Source: Trichoplusia ni
Taxonomy: Eukaryota; Arthropoda; Insecta; Lepidoptera; Noctuidae
Reading direction: 5' to 3'
Length of the DNA: 64,000 nucleotides
NCBI RefSeq assembly: GCF_003590095.1
Contig: NC_039491.1
Span: 6,510,001 to 6,574,000, forward strand
Shown here: one piece after another, positions 42,183-54,300 of the stretch
How positions within the stretch are numbered: the stretch's first letter is position 1
Layout: each line of letters starts with the position of its first letter
Position numbers and translations under genes: made by a program
The notes under the pieces: model-generated
Seen by the model: only the letters and a program-made list of their open reading frames with translations
What the model was told of the DNA's origin: nothing
Databases searched by the model: none

Positions 42183-45100
42183 ATGGAAGAAAGTCGCGTA
42201 AACAATTCAGCATTATACTTTGAAAACAATCAAGTAAGTTCTTATCTACTAATATTTATTTTAACAACAAAGAAACTATTCAAACTCTGGATTTCGAACT
42301 CGCAATATTAGCACACGTCTGCAATATGTCTGTTTAGATTTGTACCTGTAGATGTGATGTGTTATTTGTTATTCTAAAGATGTGTTTATTATCTTTGAAT
42401 AGGTCAAAGTTGCAGTTACATCTGTATGAATGTAGGTCACATATTTTCTATATTACTGTATATGTAGCCTGTATGCATTATGCAACATATATTTTCACTG
42501 TAAACTTTACTATGAGACCGTCCTTTACTTTAAGTAAAGTAGGGTAAACTTAATATGAAAGTATGTAATAGAACTGCCATCATATGATTTAGCCAGAATA
42601 ATAAACTATCACTATTAATAATCCTTCACAATATTAATTGTAGCTCAAATATTTTAGAACTAAAAAAACACAAATAGTGAATGATTTTGTATTGTTTATG
42701 ACTTTTCTACTTTACTTTACTATTGGAACATTTATTTTTACTTTAATGTATAAAAAGTTCTTTAAATTGTATTAGTGTGCCTATTGTTAAAATAATTGAG
42801 TTAATAAGTAGTAGTATAAGTAGTTAGTATACCATACAGCGAGATAAATGGATACACCATAAATATTAATGCCTTACCTTTTAATCAGTGCCTGGGAGTT
42901 ATATACCAAAACATAATCATTTAACAAAAATAAGATTATACGGAAACTTGGTGTGAATAAACTACAATACTTAATTCTTTCAATACTCCATTGGTTTAGG
43001 TATACAAAAAAGAAAAGTCTAAGTGTGTCTTGGCTTTTAATACAAACCTAATATATTAGACAAAAAAATATCTTAAATATTTTAGTATTTCAGTTATATA
43101 ATTATGATTTTTGTAATCTTTATTGTTGTTTAGATTTGTTTTCAGTTTAAAGACAAAATGACACCAAGATTGTTTTCTTCTTTCTGTAAGGTACTTACCT
43201 TAACAAGTGACACTATAAGTTTTCTTGCTTTACTTTAAAAAAATAATTTTAGGATTACACCCACTAACTTTAAGCAGTATGGGGTTTGGACCTATGCAGA
43301 AACAGTTTTCTAGAGGATAATATATTCTTTAGTGATCTATCCTCATTACCTAATTGTTAAAAAAAATCCACAAAAAGTATTTTCAATGCAAAAGAAAAGA
43401 AATAACCATTATATTTTTCTTCTTAGTCATACGTTCCTGATACAGTGGTTAGGGTAAAGGATTGTTTGCGACTTTTGCAAGACTTTTCTCTAAAGAGAGA
43501 AATCTCTTTTATTAACGACACTGCATGTGTATTGTGTATTATATTATTATCATCATAAGTGGTATCCACAGTACTTCATTTATCAGCATTTGATATAGAC
43601 ACTTAAGATTGTTATCAATTAACCAGTAAGTGATTGGTTACTGATACTTCATTAACAATTATTATCTTCAATTATGATAGGCGCTTGTTACTAAAAATAT
43701 ATCGAGTTAAGTGTTTATTTACATGCACAACAGTCTAAATACGTGTCTAAAATGTACTGCGCCTGGTCTGAAGTTGAACGCAAAATAAACGTAGGATAGA
43801 AACATACCCTCGAGGCGTCGATGCAAACTTAAAATATTAAACGTCGAAAATATGCTTTCTGCTCGATATTGAATTTGAATTTGAGAAATTGCAAGATATA
43901 TTCACTATATTCAAAGACCTTGTCACTAAAGTGAACATGAAAAGCGATCTTGCTGAAAGGTGCACTACTAATCGAGTTAGCCATAGTGACATAAATACGA
44001 TGAATTGAAGAAAAGCGGCATATTCTTTCCTTTCTCACAAGAAACTAGGTATTGGGAAAATAGACAGGCAATTAGTTGGTTCAATTCAGTGAAAAATGAT
44101 ACACATTTACGAAAAAAGTGAAACTAAGTAAGTGACACTACATATAGCAACAATATGTGGTGTAAACTATTGGTGAAGCTACACACTCGAAGAATTTAGT
44201 GAAACCTACAAAATGCCTTCTCATATTCAAACCATGTCCAGAGCACTAAAAAACAATATGAACAATATCTTAAATACGGGTCTGATATTCCTTACGTTTT
44301 TCGAAACGTATTTATTTCCCTTTTCTATTATAAAATGGTTTATGGTCATAAGAAAGTACAGGAGCGTAATTACTCGGTTAAGTGCAATCGAGGAATCAAA
44401 TGAGGTTGTGAAATCAAAACTTATACATAAGCTGATGCTAGTGACAACTGAGAAGTGTATGCTTTCTAGTGACAAATCAGTAGAAAGGATTTCACACGTG
44501 TATATGTTAATAGAAGCCGAGGGAATTCAGGTAAGGTCTGCGCCATAAATATGTGTTACATTCTAGGATTCAATTACGACAGTGCAGTTTGCAGTTCGAG
44601 AAGCTATTAACATGGATAATAGCCGTTATTACTCCAGTATGTAGACGTCGATGGACGTGTTTGAGAAGTCCAGATCGAGAGATATTTAACTTAAGTTTAC
44701 AACTAGACACGAATAACCTACCTAAGAATAACCTACCTAACTAAAAATATTTATCTAATAAAAAGTAGTAGAAGTAAACTTTATATCTGGTGTACCTATT
44801 TGTTTGAAATTAAATTTCTTAATCTTATAGTGATAAAAATTTTCGCTGTAAGTTTTTACGGAAGACATAAATTTTACTAACACAGTCATAAGGTAGGCGT
44901 AAGCGAAATATTCCGATAATGGCTCTTTCGCTTCGTATATTTAAACAGGGTCCAATATTGTGTCTCGCGACAGTTTTATTATTACCTACCTACAATAAAC
45001 GTAGTAATTTGTCGTAATCTGAGCCTAGAAAATTTCCCTGGAAAATTAGTTCTGTATAACCCCAATAGATATATCCCGGGGTAAGCCGCACGCTAGGTAA

Positions 45101-47878
45101 ATTTGACCCAAAACATTAACGTAGGTATAGAAATAACTTTTTATTTTCGTAATTACTTTACCAATGGTCCTTATCCTTTGCGTTTATTACACTAGGCCTA
45201 ATTTAGTCATCTAATTGAGATCCTTAAATAATTTTTCGCATATAAGACGACTAAAATCGAATGATCTTGCCAAAGTTCTGTGTCATAAAGTCTAGTTTTT
45301 TGGAGTTTATTACTCTTAGAAAACTATATAGTGGAATCCTAATTTAGGACTAGAAGTCTAAGCTAACGTTGCTATGAAAATGATAAGGGATAACTGATCG
45401 GGATCATGAACGTGATTTATTTCTAGTACCTTGTAACGGATTAGGGATAGAAGTTTAAACGAAAAAGCCTAGGAAAGATAAATCTTGTACTTATACGTCT
45501 TATACCCATATTTCAAACGTCCTGCATTAGACTTTGGCCTCTACTGATCTTTGGGTAAATGGGAACTATATAACTTGTATGTGCTGTTACAGTTAAGCTA
45601 CTGTGGCCAAGAATGTAGAAGAATACCTCCTGCTCTACAAACAATGTATGGGGCTAAAGTCAAATGTTTAGATTTAAGGTAAGTATTGTTTAAAAGCTTT
45701 AAGATATCGCTGTGTTTTATTACGACGGAGAAAGAAAAAAATAAAATTGAAAATGTAGTATCAAAGCCATCCACATTATGTATTTTAATCTGAATGCATT
45801 TAATAGGAAAATAATCGAAAAATGACCATCGCAAAATTTGATCCCCGTATTTAGCGCTCTTAAAAACTAGTTATTCTTTCTTTTATTTTTGGCTGTTTGA
45901 TATGCACAAACAAAGCGATAGCTTAGATGTGCCCGTATACGCGCGAATAAATAATTTTACGAATTGAATTTCAAAAATAACATTATGATTTCAAAAATCG
46001 TAGTCGTCGTCGAGTAATCGCGTGGTTATCAAAAAGTTGCTTTACCTTGTTAGAACACGTGCCGTACTTATTTATATTACAGTTATAACAGCATCGAGAC
46101 ACTAAAGGGCTTGGACCAGTTCGGAAGATTGGAAGAACTCATATTGGATAATAACAAACTCAATGACGCAATATCATTTCCGTATTTAGCTAGCTTGAAG
46201 ACTCTTTCGCTCAACAATAATGAGGTTTGTTTTCGTTTGGTAAATATATTGTATTTGATAAAGATTAATACGGCAACATTTTTCTACGATCTGTTACGAA
46301 TTTCTATTCCTATCAAGTTAGTAGTAGTTAGTATGGAAGAAAAAGTTAAGAGAGATTCATGAGTTCACTCATTTAAACAGTTATATTGACGTACTCGTAT
46401 ATAAGTCGAAAATATTAAACTGCGGGCTATTTGCAACTGTCAAAGATAATGGAGCCAGTCCCCAAACCTTATAATGTAGGTACCTAATTGATATGGAAAA
46501 ATGCAAGGTTAACAACTTGATGAATACGTTATTTGCTTTTCAACCTACCATATCTGACGTATTAATTTATGCATTTCAGATAGTTGACCTCGAAGAACTG
46601 ATCAATAAAATAAGCAAGCGTTTCCCGTCCCTAACTTACTTGAGTTTGCTGAGCAACAAAGCCTGCCCAAATCAGCTTTCAGATGTTGATAAAGACGATT
46701 CAGACTATCAGCGATACAGGTAGGACTTTAATTGTAATCAAAATGAAAGATGACGTTACATGCTCCTCAAGTCGAGTTGATTTGCCTCATCCCATGTCCG
46801 TGGCGAGATACAGCTTTGCTGCATGCAACACAATGTTCAAAGAAAATGAGTAATGTTCGGATGTAAGTGGGCAGAGTTCCACAAAACATTTGCCATTACT
46901 GATGTCAGTCACTACTTATTTTTTTTACAACCGACTTAAAATAAAAGCTACTGAGCAGAACTTGAAACTTTTATGGGACCGAATGTCCGCTATTGCACGT
47001 TAAATGATAAAATAATCAAAATAATCGATTTATTCAGTCCGAAGTTCTGAGGTAACAAACATAAAAAATACGTATTAAGAACCTCTTCCTTTTCGAAGTC
47101 TGTTAAAATAATACACCACGATCTAATTAAACGTTGCAATTTCGTATACTTACAGATATTTTGTTATACATATGCTGCCAAATTTGCGGTTTTTGGATTC
47201 CCGCCGCATTTCTTCTGAGGAACGAAAGGAAGCGACTATTAGAGGCGAGTTTATGCGTGTGCGGCGACCACCCACTGATGTGTGCGACGCGTCACCGGTG
47301 CAAGCTAAGGTGACGCCCGGCAGGGCTCTACCAGTGGACTTCGCAGCGTTGGGCAAACATAGAGGTATAAATATTTCAAATATTAAAACTCGGATATTTA
47401 TGAGGGAAAGATAAGAAAGAAAGAAATAAAATAACTTTTATTACGTGCTTGTGACCCAGAAATACATAAGGACGAATTGTACAAAATTGAGACATTAAGG
47501 TAAGAATATGCGTCGCAAACACGCAATACGGCCGTCGCTCAGCTTAATGCTGCAACCCTGAGAGAGACAGAGTCACAGCGCTGATTTTCAGCGATAGCCG
47601 ATAAGGTATTTCTAGTGAAAATGTTTGGCAAATAATGATAAACCTAATGTTTTTTTTTATTCACACTTATAATGTATCTGCAAAGATTAAAATGAAGTCA
47701 TTTTTTTTTTTTTCAATATTCGTACTATGACTTCTTTTAGGAATATGACATGGGTTAGACACTTAGACCGCCACAATAGGATCATTTTTCTGTTTCAGGT
47801 GCCTATGGTAAATGCAATTACAAATATACTGGCAAACATTCAGAAGGAAATCGTTTCATTGTGAATAGTGACTTATGA
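42183..47878 (+). CDS. Leucine-rich repeat protein, LRMDA family (six exons)
   Basis: Coding exons are 42183-42233, 45593-45678, 46083-46224, 46580-46719, 47156-47364 and 47799-47878. All introns are GT-AG and the phases join into 708 nt, 235 residues plus stop. LRRs fill residues about 40-139 (VKCLDLSYNSI, LEELILDNNKL, LKTLSLNNNE, LTYLSLLSNKACP), followed by an LRRcap-like segment with HMLPNLRFLD (about 145-154) and a basic, Pro-containing tail. The order and the wording 'LPNLRFLDS' after an LRR block fit the leucine-rich melanocyte differentiation-associated protein family (human LRMDA/C10orf11, a similar ~200-residue size). In vertebrates LRMDA acts in melanocyte differentiation; a role in insects is not established. 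The start was chosen because it is the first ATG, has a good context (aagaATGG) and splices in phase. Intron 1 is 3.4 kb. The gene runs towards cindr, tail to tail. Confidence 0.85.
44213..44548 (+). CDS. Unidentified ORF inside LRMDA intron 1
   Basis: The ATG at 44213 opens 111 codons with a strongly hydrophobic stretch (about residues 20-45, LIFLTFFETYLFPFSIIKWF) followed by basic RKYRSVITRL, then a mixed helix-like region. After residue IEAEGIQ there is a near-consensus donor (cag|gtaagg), so the frame could be a coding exon rather than a complete gene. A short downstream frame from an acceptor-like ctag at about 44565 would leave an intron of under 40 bp, which is too short, so a longer intron or decay must be assumed. 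It is in the same strand as LRMDA but in no known LRMDA isoform. I do not recognise a family; a decayed membrane receptor is one possibility. Confidence 0.25.
   Translation: MPSHIQTMSRALKNNMNNILNTGLIFLTFFETYLFPFSIIKWFMVIRKYRSVITRLSAIEESNEVVKSKLIHKLMLVTTEKCMLSSDKSVERISHVYMLIEAEGIQVRSAP
46920..47050 (+). repeat. Repeat fragment in LRMDA intron 4
   Basis: The run tttttttacaaccgacttaaaa followed by ttttatgggaccgaatgtcc resembles a common lepidopteran dispersed repeat. It sits between the fourth and fifth coding exons and has no coding content. Confidence 0.4.
47440..47640 (+). repeat. GC-richer repeat-like block in LRMDA intron 5
   Basis: A block less AT-rich than the surrounding intron (cgcaatacggccgtcgctcagcttaatgctgcaaccctgagagag in pieces, gcgctgattttcagcgatagcc) has the look of a LINE or SINE remnant. 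No reading frame is retained and I cannot name the family. Confidence 0.35.
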
Positions 47879-48375
47879 CCGCATTTCGCTATGCGAGTGC
47901 TATGTTGTTATAGTATTAAGGGTAATGTATTGTTGGTAAATGTATTAGGTAAAAAATATGCCATTTAGTTTTTAATACGCCATATTTTATTTGTAACTGT
48001 ACCTACATATTGTCTCATAACTCGTCACAATTGCGAAACGCTATATCCATACATTGAAATGATCTAATAATGATCTAACGTTACAGCAAATTATATCACA
48101 TTAGAGGGTAGTGTTGTACTTCAAATGGTCATTCATTACCCATGTCTTTCGTACTCAAATATTAGCTGTAAGTCCAAATACTATTTGTACATTCCAAAAT
48201 ATTTTTAGATTGGTATTAACAGGTAGAGTTTATGTAAATGTATAAAAATCTTCAATTTGAATCGATGCAAAGTCAGCCGAATTAAATCAAAATCTCATGT
48301 AAGAAGTCTGGTTATACTGCCATTAAAACTGTTTACTTTTGTTGTATTTTTAAGAAATATTGTTCATATCTTTTA

Positions 48376-48455
48376 AATAAATCTTGTTAATACTGTATTT
48401 TATGTTTTAATTTTTGGTTAATATCACATTTATAAACTAAAGGTTATTAAATAAA
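48376..48455 (+). terminator. Probable LRMDA poly(A) signals
   Basis: Two AATAAA hexamers lie about 500-575 bp past the LRMDA stop, at 48376-48381 (followed by a T/GT-rich segment, tgtattttatgttttaatttttgg) and 48450-48455. The first has the better downstream element. Actual cleavage sites cannot be seen from the sequence. Confidence 0.45.
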
Positions 48456-48603
48456 TCACACATAGTACTTGTTTATCCATAAACATAGTTTATTATTTAC
48501 TTTTATTAATCATATGAATATTTTGAATTATTTAAATTGTAGGAATGCATCGTCGGAAGTTCAGCATACATAAAAATAAATTAAGTACTAAAAATTACAT
48601 CAA

Positions 48604-49748
48604 AAATTGTCCTATATCATACAATGTTATCTATGGTTTATCATATAAACCTTCATATTATTGTTATGTACTTTTCACCAAGCTTTTATATACAACATCT
48701 TTAATATAGGTAGTAAATTTATTTATATTTATTTACAAAAGGAATTAAATGCAACTATTGGCTCGATCGAGTGCTGCCAAGGAATAGGGAATATTAGCTT
48801 GGTGAGGTATCAAGCAGCAACAAAAAGTGTGTATCACAAGCGACATCCTTAAAACCTTACTTAGATTTCTTTCCCAACACTGCACTCAGCATTGGATGTT
48901 TACCATACACTATCAGTAAGTACACCTCACTCCGACCAAATATACATAATTTAAAAGCTGGTGTTAACAGCATGATATAAGTTAATACTTAGATTTTGCG
49001 ACAACAGATTAAGAGGCATTTAAAATTAATATTATAAATGTTCTTTTATTTCAATGATAAATCAGTACCTAGGTTAATCTATTCTGATTACCTGGGATCC
49101 TACACCACTTCTTAAATATTGCCGTTGTGGTAGCAAAATCAGTGCTTCGACAAAACTTACATTTAAGAGGTGGTGGCTGTTCCTGACCGATAATTATTAT
49201 TATACATCCACAGTCTATTAAAATGTCAGGTACAACCTGTAAATAATACAACACAATGTCACATCGCTTATACAAAGCTGTTTTCCGTAAGAGTAATCGC
49301 TCCTACCACTCACTAAGCTGCTTATCTGACAATTCATAGAAGATACAAATCAATCAAAGATTTTGAAAGTCTTGGAAACCAATTTATTCAGAGAACTCCA
49401 AGAAATCGCGGAATGACAGAAATTTGAAACATGGGAATCGTAAATAGTAAGGATTTCATATCTAGGAGAAAAGTGGATGAAGCAACAAGCAATTCCAGGA
49501 GGAGCAATGATGGGCATGTGTATCAGGCTAACTTATTGCCTATGCATATCAGAATTATCAGAAAATTACATATTAAAACAGTTGCTGGAATTTAGACCTG
49601 CAACTATGTGCATAATAATTCAATCTTTGAAACCCTAGTTCACATAAATACTTAGACCTTTGTTTAGTCCTAGCTACCGCATTAGGTTAAGTAACCTGTA
49701 ATGGTAGATTAGTGTGATAATAAAGTAAATAAAAAAAAAAAAAAAAAA
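48604..49748 (+). mobile_element. Poly(A)-ended retroposed sequence with 13-bp target duplication
   Basis: The insert ends in AATAAA (49719-49724) and a run of more than 20 A. The 13 bases aaaattacatcaa lie just before it (48591-48603) and directly after it (49749-49761), as left by target-primed reverse transcription; the nick site fits the usual TTTT/A pattern. The body has no reverse-transcriptase frame. It holds a 54-codon plus frame from about 49430 (MGIVNSKDFISRRKVDEATS...) and a minus frame at 49069-49275, neither recognised. Its last ~100 bp (cgcattaggttaagtaacctgtaatggta) resemble the 3' UTR of the LINE fragment at 55716-56183. It may be a processed pseudogene or a non-autonomous element using a LINE tail. 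Confidence 0.55.
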
Positions 49749-49761
49749 AAAATTACATCAA

Positions 49762-51257
49762 CATTCATCGCACCGATTTTCTATTTGACTTTTAAGAGAA
49801 AGAACTGCATCAATTTTGCATCTTTAGTTAGAAGACTTTAATTTAAATAGATAAATGCATTGCTTTCCTACACGAATTTACAGAAGCGGCCGTTTTGTAA
49901 TATCACCTACTTGAACGAATTTGAAGAGACCAAATCCAAGTCCTTGCTAAAAATAAAAATAATGTAAAAAATGTTTGTGTGACTCCTTTGTGCATGATTT
50001 AAAGCCATTGGAATGTTTTACGTTAATTAAAAACACTGTTAGTTAGGCATTGTCTATCACATAGTAACCTAAATCTACAACCTCTAGAACAATACTAAAG
50101 ATTTACTTATTAATTAACAACTATAATAATAAGTTGCAATACTTCAATCGTACTAATATATGTAGGTATATCTATTTAGATTAATTGCCAAGACGAGGTA
50201 TACCATGGATGGCAAAACACAACCTGAATCATGTTTTCAAATAATTTCATATGAAATGAGTGTTGTTTACAATACAACATTTAGCTAAAAGTGTAACGGT
50301 AATTTCACAAATAAATTTCGAGATATGTTTTACAAAAAGGTACACTCGGTGTATAAATAAACGTAAACAATCTCTGTACACGTACAAAAATATATTAACT
50401 GGTACATAAAAATATTGATCTCGATAAAATATAATAATACGTACATATTTCACTATGTTAATGCCGTTTCAAATTAAGCTTTGGTTCATTATTGTACGTC
50501 CAATGACAGATCGAATTAATATTACGTACATTCTAATATGTAAATGGAATGTGTTAATCACAACTATCAGGTTGACGTGATCTTTGCATCACGATACACA
50601 TCGAATACAGCTTTTAGTTTGTATTGTGCATCGTTCAAATATAATGGCACATAATTTTGTAAACGTTTACGACGCTACTAATCTACGCTCACCTGCTGAA
50701 AGCACATAACAATTTGTATTAAATGTATGCAATAACAAAAATAAATGTCTAAATGCTACGTCCGATAATAATACTACTCAATCGAACGGTACGCAGGAAA
50801 TTAAAATTATCGGTTATATTATTAATAGCTCATTGAAACATAAATAAATGAAGATATGTGTAATAAATATTGAACAATTAAGGTACAAGTAGTTACCATT
50901 TTCTAGTCTCGATACGGATGATATGAAAATTATTCTTAATACTAAAGCTGTTAGTGACCATTACAGTAAAACTAAAAGTTAAACAAAAACTGACTACTGA
51001 CATAAGTACCTGAATTCCTAGTGGCCAACAGCACATGCTCTGAATTCGACTATAAAATATTGAATATTACAACATTATAAATAATCATGTAAGCTTATAA
51101 ATATGACTTCTGTAAAAGAAAACATCCGATGATAAAGCACGATACAGAACCGGTCGAAGGACAAAAGGTCGCTTGGGTCTGATCTGAATATATACCTAGG
51201 TTAGAGGCACATGCGCTCGCGGCGCCGCTGAGGCCACTGGTCCCGGGCGCGGCGCCG
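49762..51257. other. Probable cindr 3' UTR or spacer
   Basis: AT-rich sequence with no coding frame, lying downstream of the cindr stop on the minus strand. A minus-strand AATAAA (plus tttatt) occurs near 48487, beyond the retroposed insert, but none was pinned down closer, so the real 3' end of cindr is unknown. Confidence 0.35.
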
Positions 51258-51308
51258 CTAGTAGCGCAGGTAGCTGGCGTACTGCGGCGCGTGGCCCCGC
51301 GCCCGCCG
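51258..51308 (-). other. In-frame GC-rich extension after the cindr stop
   Basis: After the TAG at 51309-51311 the same frame stays open for 16 codons (RRARGHAPQYASYLRY) to a second TAG at 51258-51260. All 16 codons end in G or C, as in the coding sequence just before the stop. It could be a readthrough extension, a former C-terminus cut by a recent nonsense change, or simply the GC-rich start of the 3' UTR. Confidence 0.3.
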
Positions 51309-54300
51309 CTACACCTGCGTCACGCACGCGCCCAACTTGGCCAGCTCGGCCTCCAGCGCCACGCGCTTCTCGCTCTCCAAGTTCAGCTGTGCCTTCAAAT
51401 CCTTGATGGCGGCATTGTACACACTGATTTGTACTTCTATTCTTTTTTCAAGAGTTGAAATCTATAACAAGAGCAATTACAATTAATATTTTTCTGTAAA
51501 ACAAGATTTAAAATAGTATTTTAGTAAGTTCAATTAGATTTAAGACCAGTTTTATAGAGATAAATAGTAGGAAAAAAAACTCACTCTATCATTAAGCTGC
51601 GCAATCAAGGCTTCGTTATTCTCAACTTTTTCCGTTTTAACAGAATGCAATCGCCTTTCCAGCGTTCCTGAGCTCGGCTTCTCGGTGCCTATCGCGTTGG
51701 TAGTTGAGGAGATTGTTTTTTCTATCCGTTCTATAGTGTTGGTTCTGGAGGCCTGCCTGGCCAGCGCGGTGGCTTCCACCTGCTTGTCGGGAGTGGGCGA
51801 CTTGTCCAGCTTGAGGGAGCTGGGCTTGTCGGCGGCGCCCGGCAGCGGGGGGATGGTGGGCACGCTCGCGGTGAGTACAGTGGCCGCGGGCAGGGCGGCA
51901 GCCGGCGCAGGCGTGGGCGTGGGCGTGGGCGTGGGCGCGGCGGCTGCAGCAGGCACGGGCGGCGGCGGCGCGGGGGGCTTCTTTATCTCTTCCAACATTG
52001 ACATAATCGTTCGTCCTGTGACAAACAATTTAATTAGTTATACATTTTCAACTCCTCGAAATAATCAATTAAATCAGCGCTTTAGTCTCATCTCACCCTA
52101 AGTTTAATTACAAACGAGCAAAATGGATCAGGGCCAGAGTCAAACATTGTCAAAACTTTATCGCATCATCAGACGACGGTTTACTTAATACTGAAAGGAG
52201 AAAACCAAACTCCATAGAATCTTGGGCCTGGCGTTACAGAGCTAGAATTTTGCCATAAATTAGAGAACTTTTTTTGGAGATTTCACGAGCCCAATTTTCA
52301 CGTCTCTCAGCAATGGCCAAATAGGTAAAATCAGACAATGTTTCAGTACATGTTAGTCTAAGCGAAACCTCCTTCTTCAAGATCCTTAGTGAAACATCCT
52401 TCTTTAAATCCTGGGACTTAAGACAAGCAGTCCGCTAAAAAAGATGGAGCGCTTAGCAACGTTCTCTCTCTGCTGTCAGTTGGCATCGCTGAAACATCTC
52501 CGTCTCCTTCGTTGTATTTATTCTGCATAGCAGCCATATTGTTATTTTGATTGCCATTTACAATCTTTTGCAGTAATTACGAGTTTAATGTATTAATGTT
52601 AAGTTACCTTTGTCATGATTTGGTTAAACTGCTTGTGAAGTAACCACGCCTTATTTTTTTAAAACTGTCTTCACTCCTGGTTTCTAAGATTAGGTTATTT
52701 TTTTAACTGCTCTACACTACATTTCTCATGTAGCATGGGTGTGTTTACAAACATTCCAACTCACATACACAAACTCCCAGATCCGGGACAACTGGCAGTA
52801 GTTAATACAAATATTTGTTCCGTGAGGGAATCAAACCTACTACATGCTGCACACCAATTGCTCGCCACGACAATTAAATTAAAAATATGTTTTTGAGGCT
52901 GTTTTCTACATATGAAATGCATGTTCTGTCATGATGAGGTTTAGGTACCTACTTAAATAAAAGCGGTGAATTCAGTTTAATATTCGTGAAAACCTCAGCA
53001 GAAAAATATGTTTGCTAGATAAGGCCTACTTACATCAATAATGACATATTTAAACATTGTAATTACTACCAGGGGATTTGATACCATCTGAAATTACAGT
53101 AAACTGAGATTGCAACAATAGGTTTATTAAAATAAAAAACCGTGTTATTGAGATCTTTCTTTAAATACCACCTTCGTTAGGATTATCATAATATAATAAA
53201 TCATTTTATTATCAGGCTACTAAGGCCCATAGACATATACCTTACAGACTAACATAGATATTTATCAATAGTTGTTAGTATTATATAGCTTAAAATTAAA
53301 TTAGTAAGCTTCCTTATACTACGTCTTAGTGCGTTCTGGTGGAACTTGTCCGCGGAAGCGACGGAACACCACGTTCTGAGGTCAGAAGTCTTCATTTAAG
53401 ACGAGATGCAGGAAGCAATTTGGTACTCGCAACACAAACGCCTTGAAGTTGACGTTGCAGTTCGACTCCAGCTCCTGCACCCTCAGCGTGTATTTCAACT
53501 TCTGGCGCACATACTCGACGATACTCTCTCGCTTCACAGAGTAATGTAGGCGGAAGATGTATACCGGCGTGTTCGGCTGCGCGGCACGCACTAGTTCTTC
53601 GGGCTTTGTTGGAGCTTTGCCGCAGCGGTTCTTTGTAGTTTTGTGACGACGCTTCTTATTCTGCACCACCTCTGCACCGTCTTCCTCCCGTCTCAGCAGC
53701 AGCACACTCGGTGCGGCGGGCAGCGGGGCCCCGTACGGAGCAGGCGCGGCTCGTGCAGGAACACGCGCGGGCGCGCGGGCTAAGGTCACGCAGCTCGGTG
53801 TTCGAGCAGCGGCGTCAGCATAAACGCGCCGAGGCGTCGACGCGGATACTTCTTTCGCAATCGGGGCATTGCACTCTCCTACAACTACAGACGCATCGAA
53901 AACTGCAGGCGGAAAGGTTTTGCGCCCCGCGACGTGTGTTCACCTTAGAGGCCTCGTCAGGTGACTTACTTACAGACATAGTGTTACGCAATAACACTAC
54001 TTCTGCGCGCAGCTCCTGAATGGTCTTTTCCGAGACCTCTAATTTGGACTGCACTTCTGACAGGCTCGTCTTCAGGAAGATGATGTCTTTTAGGAGCCTG
54101 GTGACGTCGTCGTGGTCGAACGTGACGGGGGGCAGCTTGTGCAGATCCTTCGCCACGAAAGTCGGAACGTCGTCCGGATCGGTCACCTTCAGCAAGGTGA
54201 TTATGTCTTGGACGCTCTTCTCCGTACCGTCCCTCCGTCTAGACGGCATCTGGTCGAGCTTGTCCAGGCTCATGTACAGCAGTCTCTTCCCACTGCTTAT

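Noticed and set aside
49069..49275. Minus-strand frame with an acceptor-like ttatttacag and a donor-like a|gtgagt about 80 bp upstream, resembling a last exon of another gene
   Set aside because: It lies inside the plus-oriented, poly(A)-ended retroposed insert, and no upstream coding exon in a matching phase could be found.
51685..52101. 138-codon plus-strand frame opposite cindr exon 10
   Set aside because: Shadow of the GC-rich Pro/Ala/Thr coding repeat on the other strand.
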